Source: Oxyruncus cristatus (Eukaryota > Chordata > Aves > Passeriformes > Cotingidae). From it: a stretch of 64,000 nt of DNA. Of the stretch, positions 51,101 to 60,304 are shown piece by piece. The notes beneath the pieces are model-generated. The model was given only the letters and a program-made list of their open reading frames with translations. It made no database searches and had not been told where the DNA came from. The DNA is taken from NCBI GenBank assembly GCA_013399855.1, contig VXAY01002605.1:654478-718477 (forward strand), read 5' to 3'. The position numbers were made by a program, and so were the translations under genes. Numbering within the stretch: position 1 is the first letter of the stretch; every line of letters starts with the position of its first letter.

Positions 51101-54035
51101 CCTGTTACATTAGAGGGAGGAACAGTCAAAAGCTGATCAATTACCAAATGCCACTGTCCAGCAGTCTCTTTTGCTCTCCCCCTGTACAGGTTCCATATTA
51201 GCCACAGGAGTGTCTTTCTGCCTCGGGTCCCACACCTTCACAGTTCCTGGGAAAGAAGGACAATGCATTTTGTAGTAGGGATATACTGTCATGCTGTGTT
51301 CAGTTTCCCAGGAAAGCCCTTTGCTTTTCAGCCTGATCATTCAAAAACCCTTTCAATTCCAGAAAGCCTGACTGTGTTTAGCGGATATGAGAAAGAACCA
51401 CAAAACCAAACAGAAATAAAGTGAAAGCATTTCTTAAGGATGTATTTTCTCTAGTGGATATTTTGCATTTATTCTGCTCTGTATTCCTTCTGTCCCAACC
51501 TCAGTGACAATTGTGTATTTTGCTTATCTACAGCTTCTAAAAGAGAGAAAATTTGTCCCAAGGAAGATTCAAAAGACAGTGTATGAAGAACTAGTTGCAA
51601 CAGGTTGTAACTAGTTCAGATGGCAGACTGTGCCCTGCCATCAGAGCTCACAGGCTCAGAGGAACTGAGAAGACTTGCAGAGTTCACTAACTCACCATCT
51701 CGACTGCCAGTCACAATTTCTGGTGCACCTTCCCCAATTCCTAAGCCACCTACACCATCTATACTGTTTATGATTTCCTTATGACCTTTCACAGAATACA
51801 CTGGTATTTCAGGAGCTTCTAAATTCCTAGGCAAGAAAGAAAAAGAACAGATAATATGGCATTTTCCTTGACACTCAGGATTTGTATAAAAATGAGAGGA
51901 AACTTGAGCATAAATCATATAAGCTCAGACTAACAGAGAGAACAAAATATGGATATCACCATTAAGAACCACGTGTCTTTGTTTATTCCTTCTTTGGCTA
52001 CTGTTTTGGACTGGTCTGAAAAGTTTTGCCCAGTTCTGGACTACCCTGTTCGTAAAGGCAGTTGAGGGATTCACCAGAGCAACCCTTCAGAAACAGTTTT
52101 TATGCTGGACTAAAAATGAATCATATTACAGATCAAAATACTCCAATTAGCTCTACGTTCAGTAAGACTATAAAATGACCTGATTCACTGATCGCCACCT
52201 AGCTCTGATTACTGGTCTTCAATTTCAGGTGAATATTCTATCCAGCCATGGTTTTCATGGTTCTTTCCCACTGATTTTTCCATTCTTTGAGAATCCTTCA
52301 GAATTTTATTTAACATTTCCTCTACTGACTATTCCATGTAACTCTTGCTATTCTAACAAGAATTAATAATTCCATGACAAAGGAAATATAATAATAATGA
52401 TAATAAAATAATCCCCTTTTGACACTATTGCTTTCATAATCAATTTACCTAAAAATTAAATTACACAAATTATTCAGGGACCTGAAAAAACATTAAAAAC
52501 TTCAAGATTAAAAATATAAATTTAATCTAGACATCAAATTTAGCTTGAACACAACCTGCTGTCTGTATTTGCACATCCACTCAAAAGCTTCTTTTCAGAG
52601 GAGGACCTCGCAGAACTTTAACAGGTTTTCGTAGCTGCACACAAAAGATGGGAGTGAAGCAGCACTGTGCAGAATTCACGTTGTTTTTAGAAAACAGGCA
52701 CGGTCCAAATACAGTAGCCAGTGAAGCTTACACTGGTCCCAACCACAGGCAACAGGGAGAGCATCTCATGCACAAGCCAGGCCCAGAAAACTCCGTTCAG
52801 ACAGACAAACACAACACCAAGTAAAAAAGCTTCCAGAGAATATCCATGCTTACCATATGTTAAGGTTTCCATCGAAATCTCCTGTAGCTAAGTATCTTTG
52901 CTGCAGAGATGTAGCTCCAAAAGTTCCACATTTTATAGGTTTGGGCTTTTCAATCTTTTAAAGGAAGGAAATTCTGTGTCAGCACATGGAAAAGGCAACA
53001 TAAACCCACAGACAGTACACTGCCACAGAGGCAGGTGTCAGTGAAACACACACACATGGGATATTTGGGGCAAAATACTATCAAAAAGCTATCAAAGGTA
53101 AACTACACTTTGAGTTTATTTCCTTGTGCACAGGAAAGCAGAGAGTCCAATTTACTGGTCTTGAAGAATAACAATTTATTTGCTTGCGGCCTGGTGGGAC
53201 TTTATGTGCCTGAGGCGCCTGCTATCCCTAAGAATGAGCCAATGCTCGAAGGTCAGTTTGAGGGGAAAAAACAAACAAAAAACCCCCGAAACACCCCAAA
53301 CACAGCCCTGTAACCCATAATGCAACCCATGACAACAAACCAAGGAACATAGGCTTGTTGATGAGTAGCAAGAAATAGAATCGCAGACTCAATTAGGCTG
53401 GAAAAGACCTCCAAGATCATCGAGTCCAACCTGTGACCCAACACTACAATGTCAACCAGATCCTGCCACCGACTGCCACACTCAGTCTTTCCTTAAACAC
53501 CTCCGGGGACAGGGACTCCACCATCTCGCCGGGCAGCCCATTCCAATGCCCAATCACCCTTTCTGTGAAAAAATTCCCCCTAATGTCCACCCTAAACCTC
53601 CCCTGGCCCAGCTTAAGGCTATGTCCTCTCGGGATGTCTCTGGCTGCCTGGGACAAGAGCCGGACCTCCACCTGGCTACATCCTCCCAGTCAGGGAGCCG
53701 CAGAGAGCGACAAGGTCGCTCCTTAGCGACAGAAGAGACAGGACATCGCGGGATCAGCATGTTTAACAGGCAAACCAGCCTAGGCTTTTGTCCCCTAGCC
53801 CTGGACAAGCCGTTCCCGGGGGCGGGGCGGTTGCCGCGCTCACCTCCCGCAGCAGCTCCAGGCGGGCCCCTCGCAGCTCGTACAGCTGGATGAGGCCGGT
53901 GCCGCGGGCGGCGCTGCCCAGGCACAGCAGGCGGGCGCTGCGGGGCACCCACTTGCAGTCGAACACGGTGTAGTTCAGCGCCTGGTGGGCGTGCGACACC
54001 ACCTGCGGCCGCTCCAGCCCCGGCGCCGCCGACAT
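47985..54035 (-). CDS. DNAAF10: WDR92 / DNAAF10 (Monad), WD40 co-chaperone for dynein arm assembly, complete CDS in 8 exons
   Basis: Eight minus-strand exons join in phase to 361 codons including the stop; human WDR92 has 357 residues. All junctions are GT/AG. The protein is a WD40 beta-propeller. Recognisable blocks are [11 protein letters not shown] and [11 protein letters not shown] (exon 1), [13 protein letters not shown] (exon 2), [20 protein letters not shown] and IVTGSRD (exon 3), [12 protein letters not shown] (exons 3-4), [13 protein letters not shown] (exon 5), [20 protein letters not shown] (exon 6), [14 protein letters not shown] and SGSLHLWKY (exon 7), and [14 protein letters not shown] plus [16 protein letters not shown] (exon 8). 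In the family it associates with the R2TP/prefoldin-like co-chaperone in the cytoplasm and is needed for axonemal dynein preassembly. It is divergent from PNO1 and shares its promoter. Introns hold only CR1 pieces, A-runs and unique sequence. Confidence 0.97.
48937..49034 (-). CDS. DNAAF10: WDR92 exon 7
   Basis: 98 nt between the acceptor TTATTAG and the donor GTAAGTGA. The true frame encodes [20 protein letters not shown] through SGSLHLWK plus two bases of Tyr. A longer open frame in another phase over the same bases is spurious. Confidence 0.95.
49761..49895 (-). CDS. DNAAF10: WDR92 exon 6
   Basis: 135 nt, 45 codons, between the acceptor TCCAG and the donor GTATGGGG. Encodes [20 protein letters not shown] through FASVSEK. 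Confidence 0.95.
50244..50359 (-). CDS. DNAAF10: WDR92 exon 5
   Basis: 116 nt between the acceptor TGTCCAG and the donor GTAAGGAA. Encodes [20 protein letters not shown] through WETNIKNG. Confidence 0.95.
50845..50925 (-). mobile_element. CR1 LINE 3' stub
   Basis: Plus strand reads AGAATCAATGAATCATTTAG, then GTTGGAAAAGACCTTCAAGA and TGATCGAATCCAA, the complement of a CR1 3' end. About 80 bp, in WDR92 intron 4, sense to WDR92. Confidence 0.85.
51145..51246 (-). CDS. DNAAF10: WDR92 exon 4
   Basis: 102 nt between the acceptor TTTCCCAG and the donor GTAATTGA, a weaker but valid GT donor. Encodes (G)[18 protein letters not shown] through CWTVAF. Confidence 0.95.
51696..51826 (-). CDS. DNAAF10: WDR92 exon 3
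   Basis: 131 nt between the acceptor TTGCCTAG and the donor GTGAGTTA. Encodes (W)[18 protein letters not shown] through [12 protein letters not shown] and one base of Gly. Confidence 0.95.
52854..52954 (-). CDS. DNAAF10: WDR92 exon 2
   Basis: 101 nt between the acceptor TTAAAAG and the donor GTAAGCAT. Encodes [20 protein letters not shown] through GDFDGNLNI plus two bases of Trp. Confidence 0.95.
53376..53750 (-). mobile_element. CR1 LINE fragment in WDR92 intron 1
   Basis: The plus strand shows the complement of a CR1 3' part (TAGGCTGGAAAAGACCTCCA, CATCGAGTCCAACC). On the minus strand the degenerate ORF2 end reads [20 protein letters not shown] then VFKERL, a typical CR1 motif. About 375 bp, sense to WDR92, ending roughly 95 bp from the exon 1 donor. 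Confidence 0.92.
53844..54035 (-). CDS. DNAAF10: WDR92 exon 1 (start exon)
   Basis: 192 nt, 64 codons, from ATG at 54035 to the donor CGGGAG|GTGAGCGC. It is GC-rich and part of the CpG island. The start gives [11 protein letters not shown], a slightly longer lead than in human. Confidence 0.95.
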
Positions 54036-54188
54036 CCCGCCCCGCGCCGGCCGTTCCGCGGCGGATGCGGGGGCAGCGNNNNNNNNNNNNNNNNNNNNNN
54101 NNNNNNNNNNNNNNNNNNNNNNNNNNNNNNNNNNNNNNNNNNNNNNNNNNNNNNNNNNNNNNNNNNNNNNGAGCCGGCGGGGGCCCCC
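54036..54188. promoter_or_regulatory. Bidirectional CpG-island promoter of WDR92 and PNO1, with 92-N gap
   Basis: The WDR92 start codon (54035, minus) and the first readable PNO1 codons (54171 onward, plus) are only about 135 bp apart. The visible bases are almost pure G/C with many CG pairs and a GC-box-like CCCGCCCC at 54036-54043. No TATA box is visible. Bases 54079-54170 are unknown, so the transcription starts and the PNO1 ATG cannot be placed. Confidence 0.8.
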
Positions 54189-54257
54189 ATGGACACAGCG
54201 GGGCCGCGGCCCTGCAAGCGGCCCGCCTTCCCCCCCGTGTCCGCCGAGGCGCTCGGG
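54171..54257 (+). CDS. PNO1: PNO1 exon 1 (partial, 5' part in gap)
   Basis: Readable 87 nt, in frame [20 protein letters not shown] then PPVSAEALG, ending at the donor GGG|GTACGCGA. It corresponds to the region just before [11 protein letters not shown] in human PNO1. Confidence 0.85.
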
Positions 54258-57200
54258 GTACGCGAGGCGACGGGGGAACGACGGTTCTCGGGCTGCCGCC
54301 GCCTCCTCTGTCTAATTCTGTCTCTTCTCTCCCCCGGAAGGTCGGGAAAGGCGAGCTGAGGAAGATCCCCGTGCCCGCCAACAGGTACACGCCGCTCAAG
54401 GAGAACTGGATGAAGATATTCACGCCCATCGTGGAGCATCTGCAGCTTCAGATCCGGTTCAACCTGAAAACGAGGAACGTTGAGATCAAGGTAGAGGGAG
54501 CCCACTTCCTCCTCTGCCTTCCCCGCTGCGTAGAAGAGAAGGCTGGGCAGAGATCTCATAGCACCTTCCCCGCATCTGCAGGGGCCTACAGGGAAGCTGG
54601 GGAGGGACTCCATCAGGAACTGCAGTGACAGCGTAAGGGAGAATGGGTACAAATTGGGGAAATTTAGGTTAGATATCAGGAAGAAATTTTTTCCTCTGGA
54701 GGGTGGTGAGACACTGGAACAGGCTGGCCGGTGTTGTTGTGGATGTCCCATCCCTGGAAGTGTTCAGATACAGATTGGATGGGGCATTGAGCAACCTGGC
54801 AGGAGGTGTCCCTGCCCATGGCAAGGGCACTGGAATGAGATGCTTTTTAAGCATCCATTTCAGTCCCTTAACACTCTGTGATTCTAACTCCTGAAAAGCA
54901 GGGCCTCTCATGTTCAGTGTGATTCCTTTTTGTTCCATAGATAAAAGACTATAGAGAAGCGTCCCTAATCCCACATAATGCTTGGAAAAATGGAAACTGT
55001 GTGGTTTCACCTACCCAGAAGACCCTCACAGGGGATGAAATCTGGCAATTGTTGTTCAGAACAAGTAGTTAATGCAAGTAAAATCAAAAAGTGTAAATCT
55101 GTTCCGGATGGGACTAGCATAAGCTGGAGGGGTATTCAATTTTTGTAGGAGAAAATTATGTACTGTAGCATTAAGGAAAAATTTTAATCTGTGTGTTAGA
55201 TAGTATTTTTGAATGAAATGTTTTCCAGCTATTTAAGGCTACTTAATGCTTACCTGACAATTTTGACTGAACAGTGTCTTTAGAGGGGGGCACCAAATCT
55301 TATAATGCCTTTGTTTGTGGCAGACAATAAGGGCCCACAGTATTTGATTGCTTGTAATTTTTCTTTGATGGATTGCACTGGAATACTTTAAGGCACAGAT
55401 ACCAACAGAGACCTGCAAATGTTGTAGATGCTCATTCTTTTTCCTTACTCCTTCTCAGGAATATTCGAACTAACAGTTTTTAAGTGTAGATCCAAAGCTT
55501 TGACAAAAGACTCACTGAATTAACAATGTCGACATTAGAGATCTTCCAATACTGAAAGTACAGACACCAACAGGAATTTTGCTTCCTAACCTTGAAATGT
55601 CACCAATAGAGGAAAGTTGACAGAACTATACCTTGCTTAAACTTCCTAGAAATAACTTCCAGGAAAAGGGAGGGAGGAGCAGGAACTCCTGCAGTGCCAT
55701 TCCGTAACTGTGCAGGAGCAAAGCCTGGGATTTTAACACCACTTTTTGATACGAAATGATGTCTGGTGAGAAGCAAGATTAATTTTGTTCTTGATCAAGC
55801 AGATTTCATTTTGCCCATATGCACCATGACGATTGAAAACTTTGAAACATGTTTCATTTACCTGCTAAGGCATCTTAAGAATATTATCATTAGAATAACT
55901 CTCCTGCCATTATCATCCTTCTCTTTTTTTCTGCCATACTCTGTTCCAGTTTAGTTCGTGTTGGTTTTGGATTTTCTCAATAAAAAGGGTTCTCAGTGGA
56001 GGGGGGAATTTTCAGCACCTTCTCCCCTCCAAGCACAGGCTTTTTCAAATCCTCATTCTAGCTTGCCTAGTCTTAATTTGCACATATAACTTCTTGTCTT
56101 GCAGACTTGTCAAGAGACAAAGGATCTCAGTGCCCTGACAAAAGCAGCTGATTTTGTGAAAGCGTTTATACTTGGGTTTCAAGTAGAGGTGAGTCTCCCA
56201 ACACCTCGGTTGCGAGATTGCTCCAATTTGCTGCTATGTCGTCTTTGGCCTCTGCAAACTACAGAAAGAAAGAAAAATCCTTGGGTGGTTTTCTAGAAAT
56301 AAATTTGTTTAAAGTTGTGACTGGAGTAGACATCGAGTTTCTTAAGGTAATGTAGGATAAAAAAGTAACCTTGAAACAACACATAATTAAAATTATGAAA
56401 CAGGACATATTTAGCTTGTGTAAGACAGCATGATGCAATAATCTGGCTCTGAGGTGCTCTGCTCAGATCAGGACTGTTCGTTTTCCCTTAGTCCAAGCCA
56501 ATAACCTGCAGTCTGTGGAAAACTCAAACTCTACTTAAAAAAAGCCCTCACTTTTTGCAGTATCATAGGGCCTGCTTCTTGTCCCAGACTGTACTGGCTT
56601 CACTAGCACAGGTGAGATTGGGGTGAATGCAGGGGCATCCAAGCATGGGTAGGGTTTTCTAGACAGAAATACTTACATTGCTGTTGAAAAAGCAGTGGAT
56701 TTAACTTTAGCTATTATTTGATAAATGAATTGGAGAAATACCACTGATGTCATCTGTTCACATGTAAAGAGAACATCTGCTTTAAACTGCGGTGCTGGAG
56801 CGCTCATGCTGAGAACACATCTCTTGCTCTTTTAGGACGCTCTTGCTCTCATCAGATTAGATGATCTTTTCCTAGAGTCATTTGAAGTTACAGACGGTGA
56901 GTAGTTGCTGCTGCAGTATTTCACGAGTTGTGTGTGCCTCCTGCAAGTATCTGTTCTTTCTTTCCCCCCACTCCACCTGTGTCACTTGCCCTCACAGATC
57001 AGGAGAACCAGAAACATCTATTATGTCATGTATTACCGGGGTTCCTTGGAGTTCTCTGTAAAGCAGCATCTGAACCCAATCTACTTCATTTCTACCACTG
57101 TTAACTAGGTGTGCTTTGGCTCTGTTTCCTCAGTCTGAAGTGCAGTGGAAAGCCTTCCACTGCTGTTCTGCAGGAGAATTTCTCTTGGATGCCAGTGACC

Positions 57201-58603
57201 TCACAGGTAGCACTGGGTGCAGTTTGCACTTCTGGTCACAAAAAGTAAAATCGGGATGGATATGTATTCACCAGTGTAGTTGTTTCTGTATTACTTGTCC
57301 TGAGTTGTTTCCAGTAACTTGACCAAGGGATACACACCACTGCTGTTACCCTGGGCACGTTATTCTCATTTCAGTCAAACCTTTGAAAGGAGATCATCTG
57401 TCAAGAGCAATAGGGAGAATAGCAGGAAAAGGTGGAAAAACCAAATTCACAATAGAGAACGTAACCAGGACCCGCATCGTTCTCGCTGACCAGTAAGTAC
57501 AGACTGACTTCCTCCTGGTCAAAACACAATCCCCTCAGCTCATCCGTGTCCCCTGCGAGGAACAAAGATAACTTGGATTTTTTGGAACTGTTGCAGAGCA
57601 GTAGTAAGAAAAATTAAGTGGTATTTTTAATGAACACAAGTATTTATTTGACCTTTTGGTATGAGAATGACAGTCACCAGCACACTTAAAATTCAGTCAT
57701 TCCCCCCAGTGTAAGAATTCCTTCTTATGAATAATCAAAGTTGAACTCGCCAACCCAGCAATGTTTTCCTCCTGAAGCTGCTACACTGTTACATTTCCAA
57801 ATTGTAAAATCTATTTTAAAACGTCCTACGTTGTAGATTTTCTGGGCTTCACTTGGGATTTTTCATTATTTACAAGTGTAGAAAAGGAACTAGTCCACAG
57901 ATACAAAATTCCATATTCATCCAACTCTATTAATAAACTCTCTAATCACAGAGGGGTTTTTTCCATTAACTAAGGCTACTTTGCTTTTTACAGAAAAATT
58001 CACATTTTGGGATCTTTTCAGAACATTAAAATGGCACGAACAGCAATTTGCAATCTAATTTTAGGTAAGTCCTCTTATCTAATCTTCTCCACTACATATA
58101 AATAGCTCTTGCATTTTGAGAAACTGCTTTGTGGCTCTTACCTTCTTCCTGGCCTGTCCACACCTGCACTTGGAGCAGGTAGTTTGCTGGCAGTTGGCTT
58201 GTTGCCCTTTAAGAGAAAGTTTTGGAGGGGGGAAGCAAGGAGTCCAGGGCTTTGTTCTGGCTCCAAAACCCTCTCCATGGGGCAGAGAGATGATGTTCTG
58301 CCTTTTAACGTAGCTGCCACATTCCCTGAGGGCTCTTGAAAGCCAAAGGGGACAACTCACCCCAACAGCAGCAGTTTTTAACTGCACCTGCAGTAAGACA
58401 GGGTGACTGACCTTGACCATGCTTCTCACCCTTGGGCTTAGTTCTCCGCTTTTAGCACAAGTGTGAGAGCAAAACATCCATTTTTGTGACATGGATCCTC
58501 TTGTTTGCTGACTGGATTTGTGCTTTCTTCTGCAGGAAGTCCTCCTTCTAAAGTTTATGGCAATATTAGGGCAGTGGCCAGCAGAGCAGCTGAGAGGTTC
58601 TGA
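54171..58603 (+). CDS. PNO1: PNO1, KH-domain 40S ribosome assembly factor (partner of NOB1), 7 exons, N-terminus lost in a gap
   Basis: Plus-strand exons 54171-54257, 54341-54490, 56105-56188, 56836-56896, 57375-57492, 57994-58064 and 58536-58603 join in phase to the stop TGA; 212 codons before the stop are readable. The product matches PNO1: [123 protein letters not shown] and the C-terminus [13 protein letters not shown]. The KH RNA-binding domain covers the C-terminal half; its loop is in IAGKGGK. In the family, PNO1 binds pre-18S rRNA in the nucleolus and holds off or positions the NOB1 nuclease. About 40 N-terminal residues expected from human are missing because of the gap at 54079-54170; an internal Met at 54189 is not the expected start. 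Confidence 0.96.
54341..54490 (+). CDS. PNO1: PNO1 exon 2
   Basis: 150 nt, 50 codons, between the acceptor CCGGAAG and the donor GTAGAGGG. Encodes [20 protein letters not shown] through LKTRNVEIK. Confidence 0.93.
54531..54893 (+). mobile_element. CR1 LINE fragment in PNO1 intron 2
   Basis: Starts about 40 bp after the exon 2 donor. It includes AGAAGAGAAGGCTGGG, GGGGCCTACAGGGAAGCTGG, TTAGATATCAGGAAGAAATT, ACACTGGAACAGGCTGG, CCATCCCTGGAAGTGTTCAG and GTGTCCCTGCCCATGGCAAG. Diverged, non-coding and sense to PNO1. Confidence 0.9.
56105..56188 (+). CDS. PNO1: PNO1 exon 3
   Basis: 84 nt between the acceptor TCTTGCAG and the donor GTGAGTCT. Encodes [20 protein letters not shown] through FQVE. Confidence 0.95.
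56836..56896 (+). CDS. PNO1: PNO1 exon 4
   Basis: 61 nt between the acceptor TCTTTTAG and the donor GTGAGTAG. Encodes [20 protein letters not shown] plus one base. Confidence 0.95.
57375..57492 (+). CDS. PNO1: PNO1 exon 5 (KH domain)
   Basis: 118 nt between the acceptor CATTTCAG and the donor GTAAGTAC. Encodes (V)[24 protein letters not shown] and [12 protein letters not shown] plus two bases of a Gln codon. Confidence 0.95.
57994..58064 (+). CDS. PNO1: PNO1 exon 6
   Basis: 71 nt between the acceptor TTTTTACAG and the donor GTAAGTCC. Encodes (Q)[17 protein letters not shown] through CNLIL plus one base. Confidence 0.95.
58536..58603 (+). CDS. PNO1: PNO1 exon 7 (terminal)
   Basis: 68 nt after the acceptor TTCTGCAG. 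Encodes (G)[17 protein letters not shown], then AERF and TGA. Confidence 0.96.
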
Positions 58604-58812
58604 GCTGCACCACCAAGGACTGGGGCTGAGAGTCCAGGTTCCTGGACACACGGGAGTTCTGGTTCCTGGACACATGGGAGGCCTGGAGCTACAGAAGCCA
58701 CAGCTCTTCTGCTGGATTTGGAAGTCCAGAAGAAAACTGGGACTGTTTTTGCAGTCTGACTGCCTTTAGACATGTGGTGTGATCTGAACATACACAGTAT
58801 CTCTGTATAATT

Positions 58813-58818
58813 ATTAAA
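58813..58818 (+). terminator. PNO1: Candidate PNO1 polyadenylation signal ATTAAA
   Basis: ATTAAA lies 210 nt after the stop and is followed by the GT-rich TTGGTTGTGTCC at 58831-58842, a good downstream element. This predicts a 3'UTR of about 230 nt. Confidence 0.55.
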
Positions 58819-58844
58819 AGGTATTTTAAGTTGGTTGTGTCCAT

Positions 58845-60280
58845 ATCAAAAGCATGAGTACATGATTTTACTTGAACAGCCTCCAACAAAAACATGCTTC
58901 ATTATGGATTTTCAGAATGTCAGAGTTTTAAGAGGCTGCTGTCAGAACTTCAGAAAGCCTTTGAGTTTCATGTTTTGAGCCTAAAGGAATCAGCATCATT
59001 ATGTGTTTAAATCCACACATCACAGTTTGGTATCTTCCTTGATAAGGGAAGAGTCAACTGGAATGCAGAGTTCAATGGCAGGCTGCCCACCAAGTCTCTG
59101 CTGCTGCTAGAACAATGCATCACATGGAAAGAGTAAGACAAAGAGGTAAATAACAGATTTGCACTTAATCCTGAATCTGCACGTATAAAAAATTTATAAT
59201 TCTCCTGAAAATGATCTGTAAGGACAGCCTAGTGAAGCCAAGAGCCACTAGGTTTAGTATTTGTCAGTGTACCAGAGCACGAACAACTGGAGAGTCCTGT
59301 GTCTCGTCCTCCTTAAAATACTAAATGCATGCAAGAGTAGAGGGAGAGATTAGAGAGGCCAGTCCCAGTATGACTTAAAAATGGGCCCTTTTTTCCTAAC
59401 CCAGCCTGCCAACCTTGTTGCCAAGTCTCTTGCAAAACAATTCAGTTCAAGCTTGGGAATGAAAACAAAAACTGTAATGAGATTATCAAACACATAAGCA
59501 AACTGAGTAAGCATTTCACTCAATGTCCAAGTTTCCAGAGCAGCACTTTGCAGTATGGAATTATCATTACAGCCAAATTGATTCAAGCCTTCAGCTGCCA
59601 ACAGATTTAAGACTTGCTGAGTTACCTAAATGTATAGTCCAAGCTGTACAGGGGAGAGCAGCTCCAGGTGCACACTCACCTGGTCAGCACATCTGTTCAT
59701 CATCGGCATTTACCTCAATTAGCCTGAAAGATAGGGGGAGTGAGGCAAGAACACGCAAAAATCGCTTATCCTAAATCAGGCGCATACTGATCCCAATCCA
59801 AATCAGCAGAAAGGAGAGAGCAGCACTCAAAAGGCCCCAACACCTGCACCCCAAAGAGCACAGCAGAGCTTCTGGGAGTGGTGTACCCCTGCAGGGAGGG
59901 CTGGTGTCACCAGCACAAGGCTCAGACCTCTCCCTGAGAAAGGAGCTGCCTTTCATTCATCATTTCACTAATGTTAGGGTGGGTTTGTTTTGTTTTTTTA
60001 AACCATCTTCCACTTACCACAAGGATTTCTAAGTATTTTATCCACTCTGGACACTTAGCAAAGAGAACTATGTGCCTTTAAAAAACCCCAACATGTAAAT
60101 GGTCTTGAAACACTGAAATAAATCCTGGAAGTGTTAAGTGGACTGCGCAGCCTGTAGAGTTTTTCAGTAAATCTTCATAAATGAAGAGTAGACAAAAAAC
60201 TGTGCACAAGTTTTACTTAGATCAGTGTGCAGAGCTGCTGTAAGGTGAATAGGAAAGGTTGTGTAAGTACTGAGGCACCC
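58845..60280. other. Intergenic DNA between convergent PNO1 and PPP3R1
   Basis: About 1.4 kb between the predicted 3' ends of the two genes. Unique sequence; no repeat or gene recognised. Confidence 0.6.
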
Positions 60281-60298
60281 CAGCCAAGGTTCAAATAT

Positions 60299-60304
60299 TT
60301 TATT
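60299..60304 (-). terminator. PPP3R1: Candidate PPP3R1 polyadenylation signal AATAAA
   Basis: TTTATT on plus is AATAAA on the gene strand, followed on that strand within 20-40 nt by the G/T-rich TTGGCTGGGGTGCC. Several other A/T hexamers lie upstream in the UTR, so alternative 3' ends are possible. Confidence 0.45.

Larger units (their letters stand above)
48193..53843 (-). other. DNAAF10: WDR92 introns
   Basis: Seven introns of about 0.35 to 1.0 kb. Beyond splice sites I see a CR1 stub in intron 4 (50845-50925), a long CR1 fragment in intron 1 (53376-53750), A-runs and (AAAAC)n near 49617-49640 in intron 6, an A17 run near 50457-50473, and TAA-rich DNA near 52386-52410. No nested gene or snoRNA was recognised. 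Confidence 0.7.
54491..58535 (+). other. PNO1: PNO1 introns 2-6
   Basis: Intron 2 (about 1.6 kb) begins with a CR1 fragment and is otherwise unique AT-rich DNA. Introns 3-6 (about 0.65, 0.48, 0.50 and 0.47 kb) show nothing beyond splice sites. I looked for box C/D snoRNA motifs because PNO1 is a ribosome-assembly gene and found no convincing pair. Confidence 0.65.

Noticed and set aside
53444..53671. 75-codon minus-strand frame
   Set aside because: Recognised as the degenerate end of CR1 ORF2 rather than a host gene.
53554..54751. Long frames of 258-291 codons across the WDR92/PNO1 promoter
   Set aside because: They run through the N gap, GC-rich DNA and antisense or off-phase real exons, so they are shadows.
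56425..56475. Possible box C/D snoRNA in a PNO1 intron (ATGATGC ... CTGA)
   Set aside because: Box C does not match well and the boxes are too close; no terminal stem.
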